Positions 8,120 to 15,782 of a stretch of DNA of 64,000 bases are shown here, in pieces. A program made the position numbers and the translations under genes. The DNA comes from Actinomadura luzonensis (lineage in GTDB: Bacteria; Actinomycetota; Actinomycetes; Streptosporangiales; Streptosporangiaceae). The notes beneath the pieces are model-generated. The model saw only the letters and a list, made by a program, of their open reading frames with translations, searched no databases and was not told the DNA's origin. The DNA lies in the NCBI RefSeq assembly GCF_022664455.2, contig NZ_JAKRKC020000001.1, forward strand, positions 5,337,001 through 5,401,000. Reading direction: 5' to 3'. Each line of letters starts with the position of its first letter. Position 1 is the first letter of the stretch.

Positions 8120-9340
8120 ATGAGTACCCCACATGAGGTGCGGAGCCGGGGCAGCAGCACCCTCCCCTTAGCCACGCTGTTCCTCGGGACGTTCGTGCTG
8201 GGCAGTGCCGAACTGCTCCCGGTCGGCGTGATCAACGTGATCGCCGCCGACCTCCGGGTGTCCATCGCCGCGACGGGCGCGCTGGTCACCGCCTATGCCA
8301 TCGGCGTGGCCGCCGGCGGTCCGCTCCTGACCGCTCTGACGATCAGGATGAACAGGCGGACCGTCCTGGCCGCCGCGCTCCTCCTGTGCGCCCTCGGCAA
8401 CCTGGCGCCGGTCCTGATCGCCGACCACACCCTGTTCGTCGTGGCGCGCGGCGTCACCGGCGCGCTCGGCGGCCTGTTCGTCGCCGTCGCGTTCATCGTG
8501 GGCACCTCGATCGTCCCGCCGGAGCGGGTGGGCCGGGCGATCTCCGCGGTTTTCGGCGGTTTCGCGGTGTCAGGCGCCCTCGGCGTGCCCCTCGGCACGT
8601 TGATCGGCCAGGAGCTCGGCTGGCGGGGCGCGTTCGTCGCGGTCGTGGCCCTCACCGTGGTCGCGCTGATCGCGACCCTGGCGCTGATCCCGTCCGTGGC
8701 CGGCGCCGGAGGGGGCGCGCGCGACCAGGCCAGGCACGCCTTCGCCCCGCGGGTGCTCGCCCTGCTCGCGCTGCAGGCTCTGGGGTTCGCGTCGCTGTAC
8801 GCGGCGCTGACGTACATCGTGCCTTTCCTGCAGCACGTCACCGGCGTCTCAGGGGCCCTGATCAGCGCCTTCCTCCTGGCCTACGGCGCCGCCAGCGCGG
8901 CGGGCTCGATCGCCGGCGGCCGGTTCGCCGCCGGCGACGCCGCCCGCACCCTGACCGTCGGGACCGTCGCGGTGGCGATCAGCCTCCTGACGCTCTACCT
9001 GGCCGGCGCCATCGCGTTCCTCGTGGTGCTGGCGCTGCTGGCCTGGGGCCTGTTCGCCATGGGCATGGTGCCCTCGCTGCAGTACCGCGTGGTCAGCCTG
9101 GCCGGTCCCGGAGGCGCGCTGGCCTCCTCGCTGCCCGCCTCGGCCGCCAACGTGGGCATCGCGGCCGGCTCGGCCGCCGGCGGCGCCGCGATCGCCGGCT
9201 TCACCCCCTCCGCCCCGGTGCTCACCGGCCTGGTCATCGCCGTGATCGCCATCCCGGTCGCCTGGGCCACCGGCTTCCTCCAACCACCGGTGACGACCGG
9301 CGACGGCCTGTCCCCGGACTCCATGCCCAGCCCCTCGTGA
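8120..9340 (+). CDS. MFS drug efflux transporter (DHA1, Cmx/AraJ type)
   Basis: 406 aa with 12 predicted membrane helices. Loop 2-3 carries a weakened motif A (after the second helix, RMNRRTVLAAA) and helix 5 has the antiporter motif C-like GGFAVSGALGVPLGTLIG, as in chloramphenicol and arabinose exporters of the DHA1 family. GGAGAAGGG precedes the ATG. Divergent from its probable TetR repressor; the PEP mutase-like gene follows after 35 bp and is probably co-transcribed. Substrate unknown. Confidence 0.88.
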   Translation: MSTPHEVRSRGSSTLPLATLFLGTFVLGSAELLPVGVINVIAADLRVSIAATGALVTAYAIGVAAGGPLLTALTIRMNRRTVLAAALLLCALGNLAPVLIADHTLFVVARGVTGALGGLFVAVAFIVGTSIVPPERVGRAISAVFGGFAVSGALGVPLGTLIGQELGWRGAFVAVVALTVVALIATLALIPSVAGAGGGARDQARHAFAPRVLALLALQALGFASLYAALTYIVPFLQHVTGVSGALISAFLLAYGAASAAGSIAGGRFAAGDAARTLTVGTVAVAISLLTLYLAGAIAFLVVLALLAWGLFAMGMVPSLQYRVVSLAGPGGALASSLPASAANVGIAAGSAAGGAAIAGFTPSAPVLTGLVIAVIAIPVAWATGFLQPPVTTGDGLSPDSMPSPS

Positions 9341-9375
9341 CCGCGGCCGACCCGTCCCAGCGATCGGAGAAAGAC

Positions 9376-10179
9376 ATGATCGACGCGCCCACCATGACCA
9401 CGGCGGACGACCCGTCCAGCCGCGCCGCCCTGCTCCGCTCACTGCACGTGCCCGGCAAGCCGCTGGTGCTGCCCAACGTCTGGGACGCGGCCTCGGCCCG
9501 GATGGCCGAGGCGGCCGGGTTCCCGGTCGTGGCCACGAGCAGCGCCGCGACGGCGGCGGTCCTCGGCCATGAGGACGGGGAGCGGGCGCCGGTGCGGGAG
9601 GTGCTGGACGCCGCCGCGCGGATCGTCCGGGCGGTGCACGTGCCGGTGACGGTGGACTTCGAACGAGGCTACGGACTCGCACCGGCCGAGCTGGCCGAAC
9701 GGTTCGCGGCGACCGGAGCCGCCGGGCTCAACCTGGAGGACTCCGACCCCTCCACCGGGCAGCTGATCGACGCCGCCGCGCAAGCGGACTTCCTGGCCGC
9801 GGTTCGTGAGGCGGCGACCTCGCTGGGGGTGGATCTGGTCGTCAACGCCCGTACGGATGCGTTCCTGCGCCGGGCCGGGTCGCCGGAGGACCGGCTCGCG
9901 GCCACGATCGACCGGGCGGGCCGCTACCTGGCGGCCGGCGCGGACTGCGTCTACCCGATCGCCGCGAGCGACCCTGACGTGATCCGCGCCCTGGCCCGCG
10001 GCATCCCTGGACCGATCAACGTCGGATACGGTCAAGGCAAGCTGCTGGTGGCCGACTACGCCGCGCTCGGCGTCGCCCGGGTGAGTTTCGGCCCCGCCCT
10101 GCAGCGGCACCTGTACACGACGTTCGGGTCGGCGCTGTTCGCGGCCGTCGCCGCGGGCGAGAACCCGTTCCTGTCCTGA
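9376..10179 (+). CDS. Isocitrate lyase/PEP mutase family enzyme
   Basis: The frame is longer, but ATG 9376 has GGAGAAAG upstream and starts the family's usual N-terminus; the product is 267 aa. Family landmarks are LVLPNVWDAASARMAEAAGF, the metal-binding VTVDFERGYG strand, GLNLEDSD and VVNARTDAFL. This superfamily cleaves or forms C-C or P-C bonds of oxyacids (2-methylisocitrate lyase, oxaloacetate hydrolase, PEP mutase). The lyase cysteine loop KKCGH is absent, so a true isocitrate lyase is unlikely. Downstream of and probably co-transcribed with the MFS gene. Confidence 0.85.
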   Translation: MIDAPTMTTADDPSSRAALLRSLHVPGKPLVLPNVWDAASARMAEAAGFPVVATSSAATAAVLGHEDGERAPVREVLDAAARIVRAVHVPVTVDFERGYGLAPAELAERFAATGAAGLNLEDSDPSTGQLIDAAAQADFLAAVREAATSLGVDLVVNARTDAFLRRAGSPEDRLAATIDRAGRYLAAGADCVYPIAASDPDVIRALARGIPGPINVGYGQGKLLVADYAALGVARVSFGPALQRHLYTTFGSALFAAVAAGENPFLS

Positions 10180-10394
10180 ATCCTCGCGGCGGCTGCCTGT
10201 CCCCTTCTGGAGCTGGTGACGCTCGACGGGACCGGAACGCGGGCCCTGATCGCGGTCGGCCCTGCCGGAGGCTCGACGCGCCTGCTCCACCGACCCGGAT
10301 GAGAGCCCTGCCCCGGGTTGGTGAGACTGGTGGCGAGGCGTGAGCTGCCCAACCGGACGTCAGCCTGCCTGCGGGGTACGGAGATCGAGGTCGT

Positions 10395-10649
10395 ATGAGT
10401 GAGCACGACGTGTTCCTCGCTGACTGCCCTGCCCGCACCACGCTGGACCTGGTGGCCGACACGTGGTCGGTCGTCGTGGTGTTCGGGCTGGGAGGCGGCC
10501 TCGGGCAGAGCCTGCTCGGGCCGGTGTCGGAGCTCGCCCGCTGGGCCGAGGAGCACGCCGAGGACCTCGCCCCCGACGACCGTGCCCCCGACGACCGTGC
10601 CTCCGACGACCGTGCCTCCGACGACCGTGCCTCCGACGAGCCTGCCTGA
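10395..10649 (+). pseudogene. HxlR-type regulator with internal deletion
   Basis: The first 33 residues match the start of HxlR regulators (DCPARTTLDLVADTWSVVVV, including the conserved Cys). The next residues (GLGQSLLGPVSELARWAEEH) match the far C-terminus of HxlR proteins, which normally lies about 60 residues later. The winged-helix core is missing, but the frame is kept. After that the protein runs into a 15-bp tandem repeat giving DDRAP/DDRAS units. It cannot bind DNA as HxlR does, so it is most likely a relic. A sequencing error would not explain a clean in-frame loss. Confidence 0.65.
10569..10643. repeat. 15-bp tandem repeat, five units
   Basis: GCCCCCGACGACCGT occurs twice, then GCCTCCGACGACCGT twice, then a final unit ending GAGCCT. 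It encodes the acidic/basic tail of the truncated HxlR protein. A multiple-of-three unit keeps the frame when the copy number changes. Confidence 0.8.
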
Positions 10650-10689
10650 CGCTGGCAAGGGAACCGACCGGTGCCCCACGGCCTCCTAG

Positions 10690-11310
10690 CGTTGCCGGCA
10701 TGACACGCTCGGCACCCGGTGGGCGGCCGCCGGCCACGAGATGATGGTCGCCGGCCGGACAGCAGGCAAGGCGCAGACGCTGGCCCGCAAGTGGGGCGGC
10801 CGCGCGGGTGGTTTCCGGGAGGTCGCCGAGTTCGCGGACATCGCGCTGGTCGCCGTCCTGTATCAGGGAATGCCGGCCACACTCGCCGAGATCGGCGACG
10901 CGCTGCGGGGCAAGCCGCTCATCGACTGCAACAACCCTGTCGAGATCGAGCGGTTCACGCTGGTCACGGAGCCCGGCCGGTCGATGGCGCAGGACATCGG
11001 GCAGGCGACCGGCGGGCACGTCGTCAAGGCGTTCAACCTGTGCCATGCGCGGGTGTGGCAGATGGACCCGCCGGTGTTCGACGGCCGCCGTCTGGTGGTG
11101 CCCTACTGCGGTGACCACTCCGCCGCGAACGACATGACGCGGCAGCTGATCACCGACATCGGCGGCGAGCCGCTGTCGATCGGCGGCCTTCAGCACGCCC
11201 TCCACCTCGAAGGGATGGCCGCGATCGTGATCTCGCTGCTGTTCGGCGGACGTGATCCGCACACGGTCTTCAACCTCGTTGACGGCGCCCCGGTCACCGC
11301 GTCACGGTGA
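10690..11310 (+). pseudogene. N-terminally damaged NADP-dependent oxidoreductase (F420-reductase-like)
   Basis: In this frame a stop at 10687 is followed by DTLGTRWAAAGHEMMVAGR, the part that normally comes directly after the first GxGxxG loop of NADP/F420-dependent reductases. The loop itself and the preceding strand are missing. The rest looks intact: PLIDCNNPVEI, VVKAFNLCHARVW and the C-terminal dimer domain GGLQHALHLEGMA. The first ATG in frame (10741) would give 189 aa without a cofactor-binding loop. It lies beside the deleted HxlR gene, a common regulator for such reductases, so one deletion event may have damaged both. Confidence 0.6.
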
Positions 11311-11412
11311 GCAGGAAGGTGGTGCGCAACGTGCTGGCCGAACGGATGTGGACCGGGAGAGAGATCGCGACGCGCGCGACAGCCCTTCGGCGCCCCGACG
11401 CCTGAACAGCTC

Positions 11413-12104
11413 TCACCTCCCGGCAGGCAGCTCGGTGACGGCGATCTGCCCGGCCGAGGCATAGGCGGCCATCGACGGGCGATGGAGCTGTCCACGACCA
11501 CCGTGACCTCCTCCGTCGCCCTGTTCCGGCTCTCGGCCACCCCGGTCACCAGAGCGTTCTCGGCGAGCAGCCGCCCTTCCTGCCCGGCCAGGCTGCTCCC
11601 TTGCGGAGCGAGAACGACCTGGACACGCTGACCCGCCTCCATCTCACCGGGCAACTGCCCGGGCTTCAGCGACAGGCCGACCCGCGCCTTGCCGGGCCCC
11701 AGCTCCTGGTCGGCGTTCGTCGTCATGTCCGTCGTGAGCAACGTTCCCGGGAGAAGGGTGACGGCGGCGAGGGCATGTGAGACCTGGTCGCGATCGGCCC
11801 ACAGCTCATAGCGCACGCCGTCCTCGACGACCCGGGCCTCGCGGATCATCTTGGGATCGAAGGGCTGTCCCGCGCCGATCCGCTGGGTGACCATGATGGC
11901 GGAGACGCGCTGGTCGGCGTTCAGCACCAGCAGCGTGGTCGCCAGCGCGCCGCCGAGGATCAGCAACACCCCCAGCGCGGCGAGCGTCGGCCTGCGTTGC
12001 CGGGCACGCGACGGCAGCGCCCGGGAGGCCGCGTCGGTGAGCAGGCTGGACACTCCCGAGGTGCCGGGTGGCCGCTGTCCTGAGGGAGTTCCGTCCGTCC
12101 GCAT
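11413..12104 (-). pseudogene. SAF-domain membrane protein (CpaB-like), frameshifted near its end
   Basis: One membrane helix (LAALGVLLILGGALATTLLVL) is followed by a SAF domain (VTQRIGAGQPFDPKMI ... LLPGTLLTTDM), as in CpaB/FlgA-type export proteins. After VVVDSSIA the frame turns to low-complexity Pro/Arg sequence and runs on to 11190. Shifting frame by one base near 11468-11482 restores AAYASAGQIAVTELPAGR and a stop at 11413, the normal end of such proteins. So the gene carries a one-base indel or the sequence has an error there. The start is uncertain (ATG 12104 or GTG 12134). Confidence 0.6.
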
Positions 12105-12314
12105 GATCTCAGAGCTTGGCGCACGCTCTTGCACAGCGGCCCGGCTTCCCAGTTGCGGTGGATGAAGTACATCAGCTACAGGCTCCTGCGGGCTCGGCTT
12201 GGGCCACAGCTGAGCTCTGCCGGGTGTCCAGGGCAGGATCAGCGTCCTCCCGTGGCCGGGGCGTAATCAAGATGTGTCAGGATTCTCCGGCCTGTCCCCT
12301 TGAGGAGGAATCCG

Positions 12315-13109
12315 TTGCAGCGCTTGATCGCCGGGCTCGCCGGCGCCGTCGTCCTGACCGTCGCGGCCGTCCCCGCCGCCGCCGCCGCGCCCGCCGACCC
12401 GGTGAAGGCGCTCAAGAGCCGGGTGGTCGCCGGGCAGGGGGTCAAGGTCACGGACGTGACGTCGTACGTGGACATGGAAGGCAAGACGGTCTTCCTGCGG
12501 CGCACCGGAGTGCTGCAGTACGGCAAGGCCGTCAAGGGTGGCACGGGAGCCGTCGCCGCCGCCGACCTGCGCAATACGTACATCCCGCACGAGGGTCCTG
12601 TCTTCGACGCCATGGGCAACCTGCTGGGTGACGAGCGCACGATCACCGTCGGCAGGTACAGCTACATCAAGGGCGCCAAGCTGTTCGGCGCGACGCAGAA
12701 GGGCAAGAGCTGGATCAGGCTCAGGCGCGCCCTGCCCGGCGGGTTCAACGGCAGGTACAGCCAGTCCGTGAACGCGGCCGAGCCCGCGACGCTGCAGGTC
12801 CTCGTCAAGCACGGCGAGCGGTCGGGCCCGACCTACAAGGGCACGGTCGGGGAGGCCGCCCTGTGGAAGGCGTCACCCTGGTACCGGGCCGCCACGCTCG
12901 TCAAGCCCACGGACGGCACGCTGCAGTACGAGCTCACCCTGGGGGCGAACGGCCTGCCCCAGCGGCTCGTCACCTCCCACCCGGCCAAGAAGCACTGGGC
13001 GGAGAGCCTGGTCAACGACGACATCATCACCGTCGAGACCCGTTACACGGGCTGGGGCGGCAAGGTCCGCGTGACGGCCCCTCCGAAGAACCAGGTCCAG
13101 ACAGGCTGA
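12315..13109 (+). CDS. Secreted protein of unknown function
   Basis: TTG 12315 is chosen because GAGGAGG sits 6 nt upstream; the first residues then form a clean signal peptide (LQRLIAGLAGAVVLTVAAVPAAAAA-AP). The 264-aa product is rich in beta strand, with paired repeats (TYKGTVGEAALWKASPW, LQYELTLGANGLPQRL, VETRYTGWGGKVRVTAPP). The last motif is typical of actinomycete LppX/LprAFG-like lipid-carrier proteins, but there is no lipobox, so this match is a guess. No operon partner: tRNA genes lie downstream on the opposite strand. Confidence 0.65.
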   Translation: MQRLIAGLAGAVVLTVAAVPAAAAAPADPVKALKSRVVAGQGVKVTDVTSYVDMEGKTVFLRRTGVLQYGKAVKGGTGAVAAADLRNTYIPHEGPVFDAMGNLLGDERTITVGRYSYIKGAKLFGATQKGKSWIRLRRALPGGFNGRYSQSVNAAEPATLQVLVKHGERSGPTYKGTVGEAALWKASPWYRAATLVKPTDGTLQYELTLGANGLPQRLVTSHPAKKHWAESLVNDDIITVETRYTGWGGKVRVTAPPKNQVQTG

Positions 13110-13192
13110 CCGGGACTGACCGGGAACGCGGGGGCCGAGCCGGCACCCGGCCCCGCGCCGCTGGGGGCGACGGCGCGTTCCCTTCCGCTGGG

Positions 13193-13266
13193 TGCCGCTC
13201 CGGGGAGTCGAACCCCGAACCTCCGCCTCCTGAAGGCGGCGCCTCTGCCAGTTGGGCCAGAGCGGC
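13193..13266 (-). tRNA. tRNA, anticodon CAG (Leu-like) with a short variable arm
   Basis: A 74-nt cloverleaf folds with perfect 7-bp acceptor (GCCGCTC/GAGCGGC), 5-bp anticodon stem (CCGCC/GGCGG) around loop TTCAGGA, and 5-bp T stem (CGGGG/CCCCG). The anticodon is CAG and the discriminator A, both leucine features. The D-arm (3-bp stem, loop CAACTGGCAGA) also resembles tRNA-Leu. The variable region is only 5 nt, whereas leucine tRNAs normally have a long class II arm. CCA is not encoded. Confidence 0.75.
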
Positions 13267-13382
13267 TGGACCCCGGGCCCTGCTGGCGTGGGCCGGCCCG
13301 GGGTGTGGGCGGGGTCCGGCCGGGGGGCGCCAATCCCGTCGGCCAGGCCGTGGCCCGCGGCCCTCTTCTTTCAGGGCCGTCG

Positions 13383-13458
13383 TCCGAGTGGCAGGATTCG
13401 AACCTGCGGTGCTCCTGCTCCCAAGGCAGGCGGGCTGACCAAGCTGCCCCACACTCGG
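13383..13458 (-). tRNA. tRNA-Pro (anticodon TGG)
   Basis: Acceptor CCGAGTG pairs with CACTCGG, anticodon stem CCTGC/GCAGG holds loop CTTGGGA (anticodon TGG), and the T-arm reads GCAGG-TTCGAAT-CCTGC. Discriminator A; no encoded CCA. Same strand as and about 115 bp upstream of the CAG tRNA, so they may share a transcript. Confidence 0.88.
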
Positions 13459-13687
13459 CGGTGCGCGGTGCGAAGGAAGAAGCCGCCTCGCCTTCCTTCG
13501 AGGCGAGACGGCTTCCGCGGTGGGATGGTCCGGTGGGGACTATCCGGGAAGCCGTCGTGGCGGGCCGGGGACGCTCGGCAGCAGCCGGGCGGCGGTGGAG
13601 CTGGGGAGTCGCATGGGGCCGCCTCTCTGTTCGCGCGTTCCTCGGTGCCGGACAGTCTTCACGGTACGGGGATGATCGGCCGCGGGG

Positions 13688-14761
13688 CTACTGATTTACC
13701 GGCACGCCGGCGCGGCTCTCCGGGGTCTCGACGCGGAAGCGGGGCAGCGCCTCCGGGTAGTTGTCGCGGACGAAGTCGACCAGGAACTCGCGCACGTCGC
13801 ACTTGAGGTCCCAGGCCGACGGCGAGTCGGCGGCGCTCATGAGGCCGCGCAGCTCGACCAGCCCGTTGGGCAGCACGTCGGTCACCTGGAGCGTCCAGTC
13901 CTTCTGGTCCCACAGCGGGCTGCCCTGGAGGAACTCGTACAGGGCCTCGCGCAGCCGCTTGACCGGCACCGTCCAGTCCACCCGCAGGTAGACGACGGCG
14001 AGGACGCGGCTGCCGTGCCGGGTCCAGTTCTCGAACGGGTTCTGGGTGAAGTAGTTGACCGGCAGCACGAGCCGCCGCTCGTCCCACAGGCGCAGCACCA
14101 CGTACGTGAGCGTCAGCTCCTCGATGCGCCCCCACTCCTCCTCGACCACGACGACGTCGTCGAGGCGCAGCGCGTCGCTGAAGGCGAGCTGGAGACCGGC
14201 GAGCACGTTGCCGATCGTGGGCTGCGCGGCGATGCCGACGACGGCGCCGGCGATGCCGGCCGAGGCCAGCAGGCCGGCGCCGAGGGCGCGCACGCCGGGG
14301 AAGGAGAAGAGCATCGCGCCGAGCGAGATGACGATGATGACCGCGGCGGCGATGCGGCGGACCAGCGCGATCTGGGTCATGATGCGCCGGGCCCGCCGGT
14401 TGCGCTCGCCCTCGATCTGCACCAGCCGGTCGAGGACGACGTCCGTCAGCGCGTACGTGGCCTGGATGATCAGCCAGGTCACGGTCCCGATCGTGAGCAG
14501 CCCGAGCACCCGCTCGACGCCGCCCGCGAGGGCCTGCTGCCGGGGCGAGTCGCCGAGGATGCCGGGGCCGAAGACCACGTTGCCCGCCACCACGGTGGCC
14601 ACCGCGAAGGCGGGCCACGTGCAGTGCTCCACGAGGTGACGGGCGAGCGCCCATTTGCGCCCGACCCTGTTCAGCACTCGCCGGGTCACTTCCACCAGGA
14701 GGATCGATCCGATCACCGAAATCACGAGAATCGGCCAGTCCGCCGGAGACTGCACGTTCAT
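13688..14761 (-). CDS. MscS-family mechanosensitive ion channel
   Basis: 357 aa with four or five N-terminal helices and the MscS pore helix/beta-domain junction: GLLASAGIAGAVVGIAAQ, then TIGNVLAGLQLAFSDALRLDDVVVVEEEWG. The C-terminal cytoplasmic vestibule follows. Such channels release solutes on hypo-osmotic shock. The gene starts 12 bp after nrdB and is on the same strand, so it may be co-transcribed with nrdAB; the ribosome binding site (GGGGG) is weak. Ends just before the tRNA pair. Confidence 0.88.
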   Translation of the reverse strand: MNVQSPADWPILVISVIGSILLVEVTRRVLNRVGRKWALARHLVEHCTWPAFAVATVVAGNVVFGPGILGDSPRQQALAGGVERVLGLLTIGTVTWLIIQATYALTDVVLDRLVQIEGERNRRARRIMTQIALVRRIAAAVIIVISLGAMLFSFPGVRALGAGLLASAGIAGAVVGIAAQPTIGNVLAGLQLAFSDALRLDDVVVVEEEWGRIEELTLTYVVLRLWDERRLVLPVNYFTQNPFENWTRHGSRVLAVVYLRVDWTVPVKRLREALYEFLQGSPLWDQKDWTLQVTDVLPNGLVELRGLMSAADSPSAWDLKCDVREFLVDFVRDNYPEALPRFRVETPESRAGVPVNQ

Positions 14762-14773
14762 GCCCCCAAATAT

Positions 14774-15769
14774 CTAGAACGTCTCGTCAAAGGTCACATT
14801 GCCCTCAACCGCCACCTGGTAAGCAGAGACACGCCTCTCAAAGAAGTTGGCGAGCTCCTGGACGTCCTGCAGCTCCATGAACGCGAAGGGGTTCGCCGAG
14901 CCGTAGCGGCGAGGCAGGCCGAGCCGGGCCAGCCGCTGGTCGGCGACGTATTCGAGGTACTGCCGCATCTGGTCCACGCTCATGCCGGGCATGCCGTCGC
15001 CGCACAGGTCGGCGGCGAAGGCCAGCTCGGCGGCGACGGCCTCCTCCAGCATGGCCGTCACCTGCTTGCCCAGCTCGTCGTCGAAGAGGGACGGCTCCTC
15101 GGCGCGCACGGTGTCCACGACGCTGAAGGCGAACTCCATGTGCATGGACTCGTCGCGGAACACCCAGTTCGTCCCGGTGGCCAGGCCGCCGAGCAGGCCG
15201 CGGGAGCGGAACCAGTACACGTACGCGAACGCGCCGTAGAAGAACAGGCCCTCGATGCAGGCGGCGAAGCAGATGAGGTTCAGCAGGAACTGGCGGCGCT
15301 GGCCGGCGCTCTCCAGCCGGTGCAGGTCGCCGATCGAGTCGATCCACTTGAAGCAGAACTCCGCCTTGTCCCTGATGGACGGGATGTGCTCGACGGCGGC
15401 GAACGCCTTGACCCGCTCGTCCGGGTCCGGCAGGTACGTGTCCAGCAGCGTCAGGTAGAACTGCACGTGCACCGCCTCCTCGAAGAGCTGCCGGCTCAGG
15501 TAGAGCCGCGCCTCGGGGGCGTTGACGTGCTGGTAGAGGTTGAGCACGAGGTTGTTGGCGACGATGGAGTCGCCGGTGGCGAAGAAGGCGACCAGCCGGT
15601 TGATGAGGTGCCGCTCCTGCGGCGTCATCCGCGCCAGGTCGGCCAGGTCGTTGTGCAGGTCCACCTCCTCGACGGTCCAGGTGTTGCGGATGGCGGCGCG
15701 GTAGCGCTCGTAGAAGTCGGGGTAGCGCATCGGGCGGAGGGTGAGGTCCATCCCGGGGTCGAGCAGCAT
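14774..15769 (-). CDS. nrdB: Class Ia ribonucleotide reductase, beta subunit
   Basis: 331 aa; makes the di-iron tyrosyl radical used by NrdA to reduce ribonucleotides. The R2 signature EEAVHVQFY holds iron ligands Glu and His with the radical Tyr four residues after the His, as in E. coli (E115, H118, Y122). Further ligands are in FRDESMHMEFAF. The C-terminal tail ends FDETF, the peptide that docks on the large subunit. GGAG precedes the ATG; it lies 13 bp after nrdA and thus under the same B12 riboswitch. Confidence 0.95.
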   Translation of the reverse strand: MLLDPGMDLTLRPMRYPDFYERYRAAIRNTWTVEEVDLHNDLADLARMTPQERHLINRLVAFFATGDSIVANNLVLNLYQHVNAPEARLYLSRQLFEEAVHVQFYLTLLDTYLPDPDERVKAFAAVEHIPSIRDKAEFCFKWIDSIGDLHRLESAGQRRQFLLNLICFAACIEGLFFYGAFAYVYWFRSRGLLGGLATGTNWVFRDESMHMEFAFSVVDTVRAEEPSLFDDELGKQVTAMLEEAVAAELAFAADLCGDGMPGMSVDQMRQYLEYVADQRLARLGLPRRYGSANPFAFMELQDVQELANFFERRVSAYQVAVEGNVTFDETF

Positions 15770-15782
15770 GAGGGCGGTCTCC

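Noticed and set aside
9376..10179. True isocitrate lyase (aceA)
   Set aside because: Too short (267 aa) and without the catalytic KKCGH loop.
13193..13266. Selenocysteine tRNA (TCA anticodon by shifting the loop one base)
   Set aside because: The shifted loop destroys the anticodon stem, and the acceptor arm and total length (74 nt) do not fit tRNA-Sec.
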